Shown piece after piece: positions 8,781-17,597 of a DNA stretch of 64,000 nucleotides. Location of the stretch: positions 1 to 64,000 of the forward strand of contig JAKSKV010000013.1 of NCBI GenBank assembly GCA_024401555.1, in the 5' to 3' direction. Numbering within the stretch: the stretch's first letter is position 1; each line of letters begins with the position of its first letter. The notes under the pieces were generated by a model. The model made no database searches. It saw only the letters and a list, made by a program, of their open reading frames with translations, and was not told the origin of the DNA. Made by a program: the position numbers and the translations under genes. This DNA is from Paludibacteraceae bacterium. Its GTDB lineage: Bacteria > Bacteroidota > Bacteroidia > Bacteroidales > Paludibacteraceae.

Positions 8781-11171
8781 TTATTCGTAATAACCGTATT
8801 TGCTCTTGTAATAACCGTATTTGTAACCGTAGTGTCCGACGGCCTCTGTTCCATTCAGCACGATGGCAAGTCGTTCGAACCGTTTGTCGGTATAATACTT
8901 CTCGATATCCGGAAGAATGCTCTTCTCCAAGAGGTTGGCCCTCACAACGAAGAGCGTCAAATCAGCCACCTTCTTGATGATATCCGCATCCGTCACAATC
9001 TCAACCGGAGGACAGTCGATGAAGATGTAATCATACTCTTTGCGAAGTTCATCAATGAGCTGGTTCAAACGATCAGAGGTCAACAACTCCGCAGGGTTTG
9101 GCGGCAATTTTCCAGCAGGCAAAAGATCCAAAGAATCGTAGTGGCTTAGCAACTTATGGAAGTCCTTCTCCGTGCCGCTCAAATAATCGACCACACCCTT
9201 GCTCTTCGGACAATCAAAAGTCTTGGAAAGCGTCTCCTTGCGGAGGTCCAAGTCGATCGCCACCACTCGCTTGCCGTTGATGGCAAATGAGTATGCCAAG
9301 TTACTGGATATAAAGGTCTTTCCACTGTTCACATTTGCGGAGGTAATCATAATGGTGGTGGCACCACCATCCTTACACATGAACTCCGTATTGGTACGGA
9401 TCACACGGAAGGCCTCGTTGATGATATCACGACTCTGGGCCTTCACCACCAACTCCACTGGAGCATTGGAATACTCCTTACGCATGAAGGAGAAGAAGTT
9501 AAGCCTGTTCTTTTGCGAATACAAAGGAATCTCACCCATATAAGGGATGGATAGCACCTCCAAGTCCTTGCGCCCGCGGATTCTGGTATTCATCAACTCC
9601 TTGACATACAAGGCAGCGAACGGAATCACCAAACCCAATAGGATCGCTAAGATGATCACATTGCGATTGTTCGGAGAGAAAGGCGCATCACCGCCACCAT
9701 ACTCCGGCTCCATGATAACACGGTTATCATAAGCGGTAAAGGCTTGCGTCATCTCAAACTCCTCCTTCTTCTGCAAGAGGAAAAGGTAGAGTCCCTCCTT
9801 CACCTTCTGTTGTCTCTCGGCAGAGAGAAGGTGACCAGCTTGCTTAGGGTTGGAACTAATGCGGGAGTTTATCTCATGCTTGTTAGACTCATAGGAATCC
9901 AAATGCAATTGCAAAGCGGAGATGTAATTCTCGACGGAGCTGACAATTGCGCCTCGCATAGCGTTCAACTGGTTATCGAGATCTTTCACCAAGAGGTTGT
10001 CCTCGCTACTGCTCTCCACCAAGCGACCACGTTGAAGTGTCAATTTATTATATTCGGCGATTTGAGATTGAATGCTTGACTCGGTGATTCCCACATTGGC
10101 AGGCAACAACTTATCCTTGCTGTTGCGAAGATAGTTCAACAAGAAACGGGCAACAGACAATTCGTTGTTGGATTGTTGCAACTTACGCTCGTTCTCTCCA
10201 GCCATCGTCAAATCGTATGTGGCGGTAGCGCGGATATCGGGAATACGTTGTGTACTCTTATAGGTGGCGATCTCGCTATCGACATCGTTCAAGTCCTCCT
10301 CGATCAACTTCAGACGTTGAGTGATGAAATCCACCGTGCTGAGGGTGATCTCATTCTTATCCATCATCCAAAACTCATTGTAAACGTTGATCACCATCTT
10401 CAATGCGTCGATAGCACGTTCACGGCTCTGATCGGTAAAGGTGAGATCAAAGACAGTACCCATCTTATCCCGAAGCGCTACATTCAACTTACCTTGGAAC
10501 TCACCAATGGCTGCGTACGAACTAATGTGGTTCACATAGATAGGTTCGGTCATCTCAGCTCCCTTGTAGAAGCTGTTACGAAGAAGCGCTAACTTTCCAA
10601 AAGGAGAATCGATTGTATCACCCATGGAGAGGGTAAAATCTCCCTCCACTGGCTCATTCTCCACTACAAAATCGGAAAGGCGCACTGCACCACCCTCCTC
10701 CATCTTCGCCACCAAGGAGCATTTGCCTTGATTCACATTGTCAATGAATGAGATGGTGAATGGCAAAGTAGAACCGTAGAGCAACTCGTCACGGAATGTC
10801 CCCTTCACCGTGTACTTATCATTCAAATGGAGACGTTGGATCACCGTATGGGTAACATCCGGTGTCTGGAAAGTCATAATCACATTGGAGGTATTGACAT
10901 TCATCTGCGCAATACCGATATCAGTAACAGACATTGCCATACCACCCATCATGCTCATGGTGGAGGCATCCAACTTCAACAATAAGGAAGAGGTGCACTT
11001 GTAAAGCGGTGAGGTAGTCAAAATATGGTAAACACCTGCGGATAAGCAGAGAAATACCGACAATAGAATCCACTTCCACTTAGAGATATAGATACTAAAA
11101 ATGTCCTGCAAAAGAATATCATCTTTCGGACGTTGGATATTGTTATTTCTTGTAGTATTCGCGTTATTCAT
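8781..11171 (-). CDS. Chain-length determinant / tyrosine autokinase (Wzc-like), copy 1
   Basis: 796 residues with the BY-kinase layout: N-terminal membrane helix (about residues 35-55), a large periplasmic Wzz-type region with coiled coil (SSNPKQAGHLLSAERQQ near its end), a second helix, then a cytoplasmic kinase. Walker A is SANVNSGKTF with K618, Walker A' is AIDLDLRKE, and Walker B is YIFIDCPPVE. The C-terminus is a dense tyrosine cluster (YGYKYGYYKSKYGYYE), the expected autophosphorylation tail. It controls polymer length and export with the Wza-like lipoprotein encoded just upstream. A second, diverged copy lies at 26755-29142. Confidence 0.93.
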   Translation of the reverse strand: MNNANTTRNNNIQRPKDDILLQDIFSIYISKWKWILLSVFLCLSAGVYHILTTSPLYKCTSSLLLKLDASTMSMMGGMAMSVTDIGIAQMNVNTSNVIMTFQTPDVTHTVIQRLHLNDKYTVKGTFRDELLYGSTLPFTISFIDNVNQGKCSLVAKMEEGGAVRLSDFVVENEPVEGDFTLSMGDTIDSPFGKLALLRNSFYKGAEMTEPIYVNHISSYAAIGEFQGKLNVALRDKMGTVFDLTFTDQSRERAIDALKMVINVYNEFWMMDKNEITLSTVDFITQRLKLIEEDLNDVDSEIATYKSTQRIPDIRATATYDLTMAGENERKLQQSNNELSVARFLLNYLRNSKDKLLPANVGITESSIQSQIAEYNKLTLQRGRLVESSSEDNLLVKDLDNQLNAMRGAIVSSVENYISALQLHLDSYESNKHEINSRISSNPKQAGHLLSAERQQKVKEGLYLFLLQKKEEFEMTQAFTAYDNRVIMEPEYGGGDAPFSPNNRNVIILAILLGLVIPFAALYVKELMNTRIRGRKDLEVLSIPYMGEIPLYSQKNRLNFFSFMRKEYSNAPVELVVKAQSRDIINEAFRVIRTNTEFMCKDGGATTIMITSANVNSGKTFISSNLAYSFAINGKRVVAIDLDLRKETLSKTFDCPKSKGVVDYLSGTEKDFHKLLSHYDSLDLLPAGKLPPNPAELLTSDRLNQLIDELRKEYDYIFIDCPPVEIVTDADIIKKVADLTLFVVRANLLEKSILPDIEKYYTDKRFERLAIVLNGTEAVGHYGYKYGYYKSKYGYYE

Positions 11172-11215
11172 CTAATAAATTCAATTAAATAAATTCTTTC
11201 AATGGTATCGACTAT

Positions 11216-12070
11216 TTATTTGTTCTTCACCGCCAAATTTGTAACCAAAACCGCCACTGACGTCGCGGCGGAGGCAATGGATACCCAAAATCCCGCGGAA
11301 CGGACCGTATTACCATTGACAGATGATTCTCTCGCCCGTTTGGAGGTTGGCGCCACATAGATGACGTCGCCTTGTTGTAAATAGTATGCTTGAGAGCCGT
11401 AGATGCTACTTGCCTTGGTCAAATCCAATTTGAAAACTTGGTCGCCATCGTCAGTGTGTCGGATCAAGGTAACATCCTTACGTTGACCATTGATGGTCAA
11501 ATCGCCCGCCATACCAAGAGCATCGAAGAAAGAGAAATGGTCGCGGTCGATTCTAAAACGGCCGGGACGAACTACCTCACCCAATACGGAAACACCCAAG
11601 TTCATATATTCCACAGAGACCACAGGATCCTTGATCTGATTGCTTTCGACCAGTTTCTGTTTCACCAAATCCACCACTTCGAGGCGTTTCAGACCACCCA
11701 CTTTGAGTTTACCCAAGATAGGGAAATCGATTTCACCCTGCTCATCAACGGTGTAACCCATCACATTGTTGGCCGAAGTATAACTTCCCGCCACAAAACC
11801 AGAGGAACTATAGGATTCCACGCCACCAATACGATTGGTGAAATAGGGTAAGTTAAACATCGCTGAAATCTGGGGATCCCGACAAGAGACAATGATGAAG
11901 ATTTGGTCTTCGGGCTTCAAGGTGATATTCTCCTCGTAAGCAGTTTTCAACTTCATCATATTCTCCGTGTCTTGGATATACACAATCTTCTTTTGTGTAT
12001 TACATGAGGAGAAGAGCGCCACCATCATCAGGAGGACAAAACACAATTTTCCGTAAATGAGTTTATTCAT
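11216..12070 (-). CDS. Polysaccharide export outer-membrane lipoprotein (Wza-like), copy 1
   Basis: 284 residues from ATG 12070, chosen because it gives a compact lipoprotein signal ending FSSC with lipidated C23. The longer frame to 12106 would bury it. After the signal come a Poly_export domain (roughly residues 45-150: LKPEDQIFIIVSCRDPQ, GEIDFPILGKLKVGGL) and a SLBB-type domain (VSVLGEVVRPGRF, QQGDVIYVAP). A hydrophobic C-terminal segment ends the protein. It should form the outer-membrane channel for the polymer, acting with the kinase gene 44 bp downstream. A paralogue lies at 29169-29990. Confidence 0.9.
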   Translation of the reverse strand: MNKLIYGKLCFVLLMMVALFSSCNTQKKIVYIQDTENMMKLKTAYEENITLKPEDQIFIIVSCRDPQISAMFNLPYFTNRIGGVESYSSSGFVAGSYTSANNVMGYTVDEQGEIDFPILGKLKVGGLKRLEVVDLVKQKLVESNQIKDPVVSVEYMNLGVSVLGEVVRPGRFRIDRDHFSFFDALGMAGDLTINGQRKDVTLIRHTDDGDQVFKLDLTKASSIYGSQAYYLQQGDVIYVAPTSKRARESSVNGNTVRSAGFWVSIASAATSVAVLVTNLAVKNK

Positions 12071-12145
12071 AATATACATCATATAAGACTTCGAGTCAGG
12101 ATTCACCGTTCAAATAAACAACAAACTTTCAGACTGAATTTACAA

Positions 12146-12156
12146 ATGCAAAAATA
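12146..12156 (-). promoter_or_regulatory. Probable promoter (-7 region) of the first wza-like gene
   Basis: Minus-strand TATTTTTGCAT contains TAnnTTTG and would give a leader of about 70 nt to ATG 12070. The same 11 bases occur above the other wza-like gene at 30226-30216. A -33 TTTG at the right distance is not clear. Confidence 0.4.
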
Positions 12157-12214
12157 CAAAATAATTTGTTTTTGGAAATATTTTTTCCGAAAATCGAAAA
12201 ATTACCTATTTATG

Positions 12215-13687
12215 TTATATCAAATATGCGGCAAACTTATCCCTGATCTTCGCCGGCAACATCTCCACCAACTCACTCAACTCACGCTTCAAGAAGAGCC
12301 GGGAAAGCAAGAAGTAGCAGAGAACACCTAACACGATATCAATAATCAGCTGCAACCACATCAGTTCAATCCCCGAAAAAAGATTGAACCCCATGATCAG
12401 CGCCCACATTGCCATACCTACCATAAAGATAGGAAGGATATCCCGCATCTGCTTAAAGAATCCCACCTTAATCAGGACACCCGTATAGTAGGTATTGATC
12501 ACCAATGCCAACACCGAGGAGACAATGCCACTGGCCATCATCCAAATGATACCGTGGGGAATGGCTATTGCCATCACAGCTACGCCCATCACCTTCTTGA
12601 TGATCTCCAAACGAAGAAAGAGGTCGCTACGCCCCTTCACCACCAACAGATCCAAATTAATGGCATGGACCGGATAGAACATCAAATAGAAACAAGCCAA
12701 CTGCAACAGGATGATACAACCCTCCCACTTTTCGCTCAACAAGGTGATTACGAAGGGACGGGCTGCCGCCGAAAGGCCCAACATCAAAGGGAACACCAAA
12801 AATGCGGAGAGCCGAAGCAACTTACGGTAACTGTGCGATAATCGCTCGTCATCATTCTGGATGGTGCTTAAGACCGGATAGGTGACACGCTGCAAGACAC
12901 CTGTCAGATTGCTGGACGGCAGTGAACCGATCTGATTGGCAGTCATGAAATTTCCCAAATCGGCCTTGGAAAAGAACTTTCCGATCACGATGGGATAGAT
13001 GTTATTGTAGATGGTATCCAAGACACTGGACATCAACATTTTGCTACCGAAATTCCACAAATAGTGGAAGGATTGCGATGACCAACGGCCGACAGGACGC
13101 CACTTACTGGTACGCCAAAGTAGCACCGTACGGATGATTTGAGCACAGACATACTGGATCACCAACGACCAAACACCGCACCCTAAAAGAGCCAAGGAGA
13201 TACCTACCGAACCGCTGATGAGGGAGGCGAACATCGAAATTTTCGCCTGTCTCTTGAAGTCAATCTCTTTGGTCAACAACGCTTGCTGGACGCTTCCAAA
13301 GGATCCGATCAAAAGTGTAAGCGCCGAAACCTTCAACAGATCGGTCAGGATGGGCGCATTATAAAAATCGGCAATGAAGGGTGAGAGAAAGAAGAGCAAT
13401 AGGTAGCAAATTATACCCATTGCGACATTGAAATAGAAGGCGGTGACGATGTCGTTCTCCTCCAAATCACTCTTTCTTACCAAAGCAGAAGCGAAACCGC
13501 TATCGATGAAACATTGCGCTAAGGTCATAAAAACCACGGGCATCGCCACCAATCCGTAATCTTCCGGGGTAAGCAATCTTGCTAAGAAGATCGTGAACAG
13601 TGCAGATATACCCTGCGTTCCGAAGCGTTCGAAAGCACTCCAGAACAACCCTTTTTTGGTTTTATTTTGTAATGATTCTTCTCCCAT
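12215..13687 (-). CDS. Polysaccharide flippase (WzxC-like, MOP superfamily)
   Basis: 490 residues with 12 or more membrane segments. The N-terminus (KTKKGLFWSAFERFGTQG, then FLARLLTPEDYGLVAM) matches the WzxC/colanic-acid branch of lipopolysaccharide-type flippases. It is expected to move the lipid-linked repeat unit to the periplasmic face. It directly follows the acyl-synthesis block (reductase stop-to-start gap 46 bp), so its substrate may be the acylated unit. Together with the flippase at 7169-8674 it gives the locus two exporters of this class. Confidence 0.88.
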   Translation of the reverse strand: MGEESLQNKTKKGLFWSAFERFGTQGISALFTIFLARLLTPEDYGLVAMPVVFMTLAQCFIDSGFASALVRKSDLEENDIVTAFYFNVAMGIICYLLLFFLSPFIADFYNAPILTDLLKVSALTLLIGSFGSVQQALLTKEIDFKRQAKISMFASLISGSVGISLALLGCGVWSLVIQYVCAQIIRTVLLWRTSKWRPVGRWSSQSFHYLWNFGSKMLMSSVLDTIYNNIYPIVIGKFFSKADLGNFMTANQIGSLPSSNLTGVLQRVTYPVLSTIQNDDERLSHSYRKLLRLSAFLVFPLMLGLSAAARPFVITLLSEKWEGCIILLQLACFYLMFYPVHAINLDLLVVKGRSDLFLRLEIIKKVMGVAVMAIAIPHGIIWMMASGIVSSVLALVINTYYTGVLIKVGFFKQMRDILPIFMVGMAMWALIMGFNLFSGIELMWLQLIIDIVLGVLCYFLLSRLFLKRELSELVEMLPAKIRDKFAAYLI

Positions 13688-13733
13688 TCGACAGAGAGTT
13701 GCTTGGCGTCGCTACGATAAACTATTCTTTAAA

Positions 13734-14495
13734 TTAGTAGGCAGTAATACCACCATCGATGCAGATGGCTTGTCCGGTCACCCAAGAGGCCGCTTCAGAG
13801 AGCAAATAGACTACTCCACCCGCTATATCCTCAGGTTTGCCATACCTTTTCAATGGGTAGAAATCGATGTCACGCTTACGCTCCTCTTCCGTAATATTCT
13901 CGGAAAATCCTGCCACCAATGGGGTATCGACCATTCCCGGACAGACTGCGTTGACACGGATCTTCTTTGGCGCCAACTCTATGCTACAAAGTCTGGATAT
14001 GGAGTTAAGAGCCGCTTTCGAGGCACCATAGACACCATTTCCGACGGAGAAACCGAAATTTCCTCCCACCGACGAGATAAATACAACAGAGGATCCTTGC
14101 GCCAATTTTTTCTTCTTCACCAAAAGGCGAAGCAGCTCGACTGGAGAGAAGAAGTTGACGTTGAACACCTTATCGAACTTCTCCCTTGTGGAGAAGGTAA
14201 AAGGAGCCGTCATAGATATACCGGCAGAGAATACCGCACCATCCAGTACGGGAACCTCCGCCACCATCTTTTCGATCACAGAGGCATCGGTCAAATCACC
14301 GGCAAAGGTGGCATGACCTTCACCTGGCAATTGCGACAAAGTCTGCTGAAGACGATCTTCGTTTCTTCCACAAACGATCACCTTCGCACCCATCTGAGCG
14401 GCCATCACCGCACAACCTTGACCAATACCAGAAGAGGCACCAGTCACCAATATTGTCTTTCCCTCCAACGAGAAGGGATTATTCTCTATACCCAT
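13734..14495 (-). CDS. Short-chain dehydrogenase/reductase (FabG-like)
   Basis: A 253-residue classical SDR: cofactor motif TGASSGIGQG near residues 19-28, VFISSVGG with the catalytic Ser, YGASK with Y156 and K160, then VNAVCPGMVDTPL and a C-terminal ICIDGG. Length and motifs fit 3-oxoacyl-ACP reductase (FabG) type enzymes. Its start overlaps the end of the KAS III gene by 10 bp, so it is very likely co-translated with the two ketosynthases and the ACP. The inferred role is reduction of the 3-oxoacyl-ACP made by those enzymes to a 3-hydroxyacyl-ACP. A sugar-nucleotide reductase is a less likely alternative. Confidence 0.85.
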   Translation of the reverse strand: MGIENNPFSLEGKTILVTGASSGIGQGCAVMAAQMGAKVIVCGRNEDRLQQTLSQLPGEGHATFAGDLTDASVIEKMVAEVPVLDGAVFSAGISMTAPFTFSTREKFDKVFNVNFFSPVELLRLLVKKKKLAQGSSVVFISSVGGNFGFSVGNGVYGASKAALNSISRLCSIELAPKKIRVNAVCPGMVDTPLVAGFSENITEEERKRDIDFYPLKRYGKPEDIAGGVVYLLSEAASWVTGQAICIDGGITAY

Positions 14496-15568
14496 TTTAT
14501 ATCATCAAATCTATTTTCTTCCACTTCAATTGTATCCGAAATCACAATGTTGTCGGTCGTCAAGGCAACGGTTCCCCAAGAGAGACCTGTTCCGAAACCA
14601 CAACACAGCAATTTCTTCTTTCCCTGCTCTATCTTCCCCTTCAACTGAGAGGTGATGGTGGCAGGAATGGAGGATGCCTCGGTATTGCCATAATAGGCCA
14701 ACGAGGTCGGCGCTTTAGCTGGATCAATGCCTAATTTTCTCACCACCCTTTGGTTGATCGCCATATTGGCCTGGTGCAGCACTACATAGTCGAAATCCTC
14801 GCGCTTCAGTCCAAATTTATTCTCCAGCGCCTTGAATGATTTCGGCACCTGGGTAATGCTGAAGGCGAATACATCCATCCCCTTCATGATGCCCTCTTTG
14901 GAGCATTGGTTACGGAGATCGCTAAACTTGCGCTCATAATCCTCTTCGTAGGAAATATTTCTCATGCCACTCTTGGGCATAATCACCGCATCATAACCAC
15001 TACCATCCGTTCCGAAATGGAACTTGAAGCCATCGGCGCCCTCAGCGAACTCCACGGCGGTGACACTAATAGCATGGCCGAAAAGCAAATCATCATTCCC
15101 TGTTCCCCAGTGAATGCGAGCGTCTCCCGTGAAGAGCAATGCGCGGTGCGCATTACCTGAAGAGACAAGCGAAGCAATCACGCTGAGTCCATATACCCAA
15201 CCAGAACAAGCCATACAGAGATCTTGCGCATAGCACTCCCTGCTTAGTCCCAATCGATCTTGAAGGATACAGGCGTTGACCGGCAATGTGTAATCAGGAG
15301 AGATGGTAACCATGATGATCGCATCAATGGAGGATTTTTCCCAACCGAGATCGGCTATTAGCTTCTCACCCGCTTCGCATCCCAAATCGGTAGCGGTAAG
15401 TCGTTGGCTCTCCCTACGTTCAATGATGCCCACCTGATCGATGAAGCCGTCGATCTCCTCCTTTTTTTTACCCTCTGCGGCAAGAAGATCAGCGTTGCGG
15501 ACCACAGTCTTCGGAAGAGCCGTGGCGATTCCCGCAATTCGTACATCCTTAATATCTAAAAATGACAT
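14486..15568 (-). CDS. 3-oxoacyl-ACP synthase III family protein (KAS III), second copy
   Basis: A 360-residue thiolase-fold condensing enzyme. The complete FabH-type triad is present: C121 in the ACSGW block, H265 in LHQAN and N295 in YYGNT. It is about 40 residues longer than housekeeping FabH, which fits the secondary-metabolism branch of KAS III. It forms a tandem with the KAS III gene at 15602-16675, with the same His and Asn positions, and overlaps the reductase gene. The inferred role is condensation of an acyl starter with malonyl-ACP, or transfer of a starter acyl group, for a decoration of the polysaccharide. Substrates are unknown. Confidence 0.86.
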   Translation of the reverse strand: MSFLDIKDVRIAGIATALPKTVVRNADLLAAEGKKKEEIDGFIDQVGIIERRESQRLTATDLGCEAGEKLIADLGWEKSSIDAIIMVTISPDYTLPVNACILQDRLGLSRECYAQDLCMACSGWVYGLSVIASLVSSGNAHRALLFTGDARIHWGTGNDDLLFGHAISVTAVEFAEGADGFKFHFGTDGSGYDAVIMPKSGMRNISYEEDYERKFSDLRNQCSKEGIMKGMDVFAFSITQVPKSFKALENKFGLKREDFDYVVLHQANMAINQRVVRKLGIDPAKAPTSLAYYGNTEASSIPATITSQLKGKIEQGKKKLLCCGFGTGLSWGTVALTTDNIVISDTIEVEENRFDDIKWV

Positions 15569-15601
15569 ATTCTCTAAGCCTAAATAATATACCTACAACA
15601 G

Positions 15602-16675
15602 TTACATCACCACATTTCCCGCTTCATCCACCTCCACAACATCGGAAATAACCAAGTGATCGGTTTGTAAAGCGACGGTCGCCCAAGAAAGACCGACACC
15701 AAATCCGCAACAGATGAACTGCTTCGGTTCTTTGTCTGCCACTCCTTTCAGCTCCGTCACAATAGTAAGCGGAATGGATGCGGAAGATGTATTGCCATAA
15801 TGGTGCATACAGGACGGCACCTTCTCAACCGGCAATTTCAGCTTCTTGGCGATCATCGAATTCATGGCCATATTGGCTTGATGCAATACCAAATAGTCGT
15901 AGGTCAAATAGTCGAAGCCAAAATGCTCGGCCAATTTCTTAACGGATTTCGGAGCCGTAGTGATACCGAACGAAAAGACATCCATTCCCTTCATTCGAGG
16001 TTGAAGTCGAGTCTTCATACCATCCTCACAGGCCTCCAATTGGAAGGATTTCGGCGTAGTAAGATTTCTTGTTCCTCCATCTGGAATAATGATAGCGTCG
16101 TAACCACTGCCATCCGTACCACAATGGAATCGGAATCCCTGCTCACCCTCGATATATTCGACGGCGGTGACCGTTCCTGCATGGCCAAAGAGCGGCGAGA
16201 TGGTCATCGGACGGACCGCTTTGGAATCGCCCGCCATCAATAACGCGCGCTTCATACATCCAGTGGATAGCAACGATGCGACGGTATGCAATCCATACAC
16301 CCAGCCAGAACATCCCAAGGTCAAATCGATGCAATAGGTCTCTTGGCTCAATCCCAAGCGTTCCTGCATGATACCAGAAGTGGCCGGAACAGTGTAGTCG
16401 CGGGATTGGGATACAAAAATGACCGCATCAATCTCTTCTCGTTTCCAATTTAAATCGGCAATCAATTTTTCGGCCGCATGGAAACAGAGGTCGGATGTGG
16501 TTTGCGTGAAGGTAATACGACGCTCCAACACACCCGTGGTCTTCACGAAATCCTCTGGGGTGTAATCCGACGACACGGCATCCTCCGGCAAAGGGTGAAG
16601 GTTATTGGCCACAAAACTGGGAACGGCGGCGGAGATGCCCGCTATTCTAACATTCTTAAATTCGAAAAAAGCCAT
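15602..16675 (-). CDS. 3-oxoacyl-ACP synthase III family protein (KAS III), first copy
   Basis: A 357-residue KAS III homologue with an intact triad: C122 (GCSGWVYGL), H265 (LHQANMAM) and N295 (HYGNT). Its start codon overlaps the stop of the acyl carrier protein gene in a TAATG junction, a strong sign that the two proteins are made together. It shares the whole-length layout of the neighbouring KAS III at 14486-15568 but is clearly diverged, so the pair may catalyse different steps or form a heterodimer. Neither looks like a degenerate chain-length factor, because both keep Cys-His-Asn. Confidence 0.87.
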   Translation of the reverse strand: MAFFEFKNVRIAGISAAVPSFVANNLHPLPEDAVSSDYTPEDFVKTTGVLERRITFTQTTSDLCFHAAEKLIADLNWKREEIDAVIFVSQSRDYTVPATSGIMQERLGLSQETYCIDLTLGCSGWVYGLHTVASLLSTGCMKRALLMAGDSKAVRPMTISPLFGHAGTVTAVEYIEGEQGFRFHCGTDGSGYDAIIIPDGGTRNLTTPKSFQLEACEDGMKTRLQPRMKGMDVFSFGITTAPKSVKKLAEHFGFDYLTYDYLVLHQANMAMNSMIAKKLKLPVEKVPSCMHHYGNTSSASIPLTIVTELKGVADKEPKQFICCGFGVGLSWATVALQTDHLVISDVVEVDEAGNVVM

Positions 16676-16908
16676 TAGATTTTTGACTTAATCACATTGT
16701 AAACATCCTCTATGGTTTCAGAGTTCTTCACATCATCACCCTTCAAAGCCACATCAAACTCCTCATCTACCATGGAAATCAAAGACAATGCCAAAAGAGA
16801 TGACCACTCCTCCAAATCACGGAACTTCGTCTGCGCTGTCACTGTGGATGGATCAGTATCGTCCAATTGCTCCGCGAATAATGCTACAAATTCATCTATC
16901 GTTTTCAT
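16675..16908 (-). CDS. Acyl carrier protein
   Basis: A 77-residue acidic four-helix ACP from ATG 16908. The likely phosphopantetheine serine is S37 in EEWSSLLALSLI, followed by VDEEFDV as in other ACPs. The Asp of the common DSL motif is replaced by Ser. The gene is 16 bp from the acyltransferase gene upstream and overlaps the KAS III start by one base. It should carry the acyl chain built by the two KAS III proteins and the reductase, after activation by a 4'-phosphopantetheinyl transferase. A Sfp-type one is encoded at 59324-59935. Confidence 0.87.
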   Translation of the reverse strand: MKTIDEFVALFAEQLDDTDPSTVTAQTKFRDLEEWSSLLALSLISMVDEEFDVALKGDDVKNSETIEDVYNVIKSKI

Positions 16909-16924
16909 ACTCAACAATATTTTT

Positions 16925-17560
16925 TCAAAATTCAACTATCTTGGCGGGAACACCGAAAACAGTGGTTCCCTCTTTTACATTTTTTATCACTACACTTCCT
17001 GCACCGACGACACCACCCTCGCCCAACTTAATTTTAGGCAAAATGGTCGCATGCGGATGGATGACTGCCTGCTCGCCAACCTGCGAAGCCCCACCAATCG
17101 CCACATAAGCCTCCACTTCGCTGTACTTACCGACGATTGCGTCATGACCTATATTGCAAAAGGGATGTATGACAGAAAAATCCTCCACCTTTACATTAGC
17201 GGAAATAATCGCATAGGCACCTATAAACAAGCCCTCTCCCAATTGGGCCGTATTATTGATCACCGCGTAATCGCTGATGCAAGATATGAATTTCCCTCCT
17301 TTTGCGGAAATGATATCACAATATTTTTTCCGTTGCACGGGATCACCCAAAGCACAAAAGAACACATCGTCCTTCTGAATCTGATAGTTCTCAACGCTGT
17401 CCACAATAGGAGGATAACCACTCAATCCATCCAAGGCATCTTTTTTGTCATCCAAGAAACCCTTTATCCTATATTTGAACCTGTGCCACTTTTTATGGGC
17501 GAACAATTCATACGCCTCCCGTCCAAATCCTCTCGCCCCAACAATTAATATTTGCTTCAT
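16925..17560 (-). CDS. Sugar acyltransferase of the NeuD/PglD (left-handed beta-helix) family
   Basis: 211 residues: an N-terminal nucleotide-sugar-binding Rossmann-like part starting MKQILIVGARGFGREAYEL, then hexapeptide repeats from about residue 95 (LFIGAYAIISANVKVEDF, PFCNIGHDAIVGKYSEV, IHPHATILPKIKLGEGG) that form a left-handed beta-helix. The His in CNIGHDAIVG is the likely catalytic base, as in PglD. Relatives N- or O-acetylate UDP-amino sugars or sialic acid with acetyl-CoA. Because it lies next to an ACP and ketosynthases, it may use an acyl-ACP donor instead. That is inference from gene order. Confidence 0.86.
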   Translation of the reverse strand: MKQILIVGARGFGREAYELFAHKKWHRFKYRIKGFLDDKKDALDGLSGYPPIVDSVENYQIQKDDVFFCALGDPVQRKKYCDIISAKGGKFISCISDYAVINNTAQLGEGLFIGAYAIISANVKVEDFSVIHPFCNIGHDAIVGKYSEVEAYVAIGGASQVGEQAVIHPHATILPKIKLGEGGVVGAGSVVIKNVKEGTTVFGVPAKIVEF

Positions 17561-17597
17561 AGAATTGATAAATCAAACCAACGCATTCACCCACACG

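Noticed and set aside
13593-14648. Plus-strand open frame (351 codons) antisense to the flippase/SDR/KAS III genes
   Set aside because: It crosses three well-supported minus-strand genes and lacks any family motif or promoter.
14486-16675. Flexirubin/aryl-polyene pigment cluster
   Set aside because: Tandem ketosynthases and an ACP can suggest this, but there is no KAS II pair, dehydratase, thioesterase or aromatic-starter enzyme, and the genes sit inside a glycan operon.
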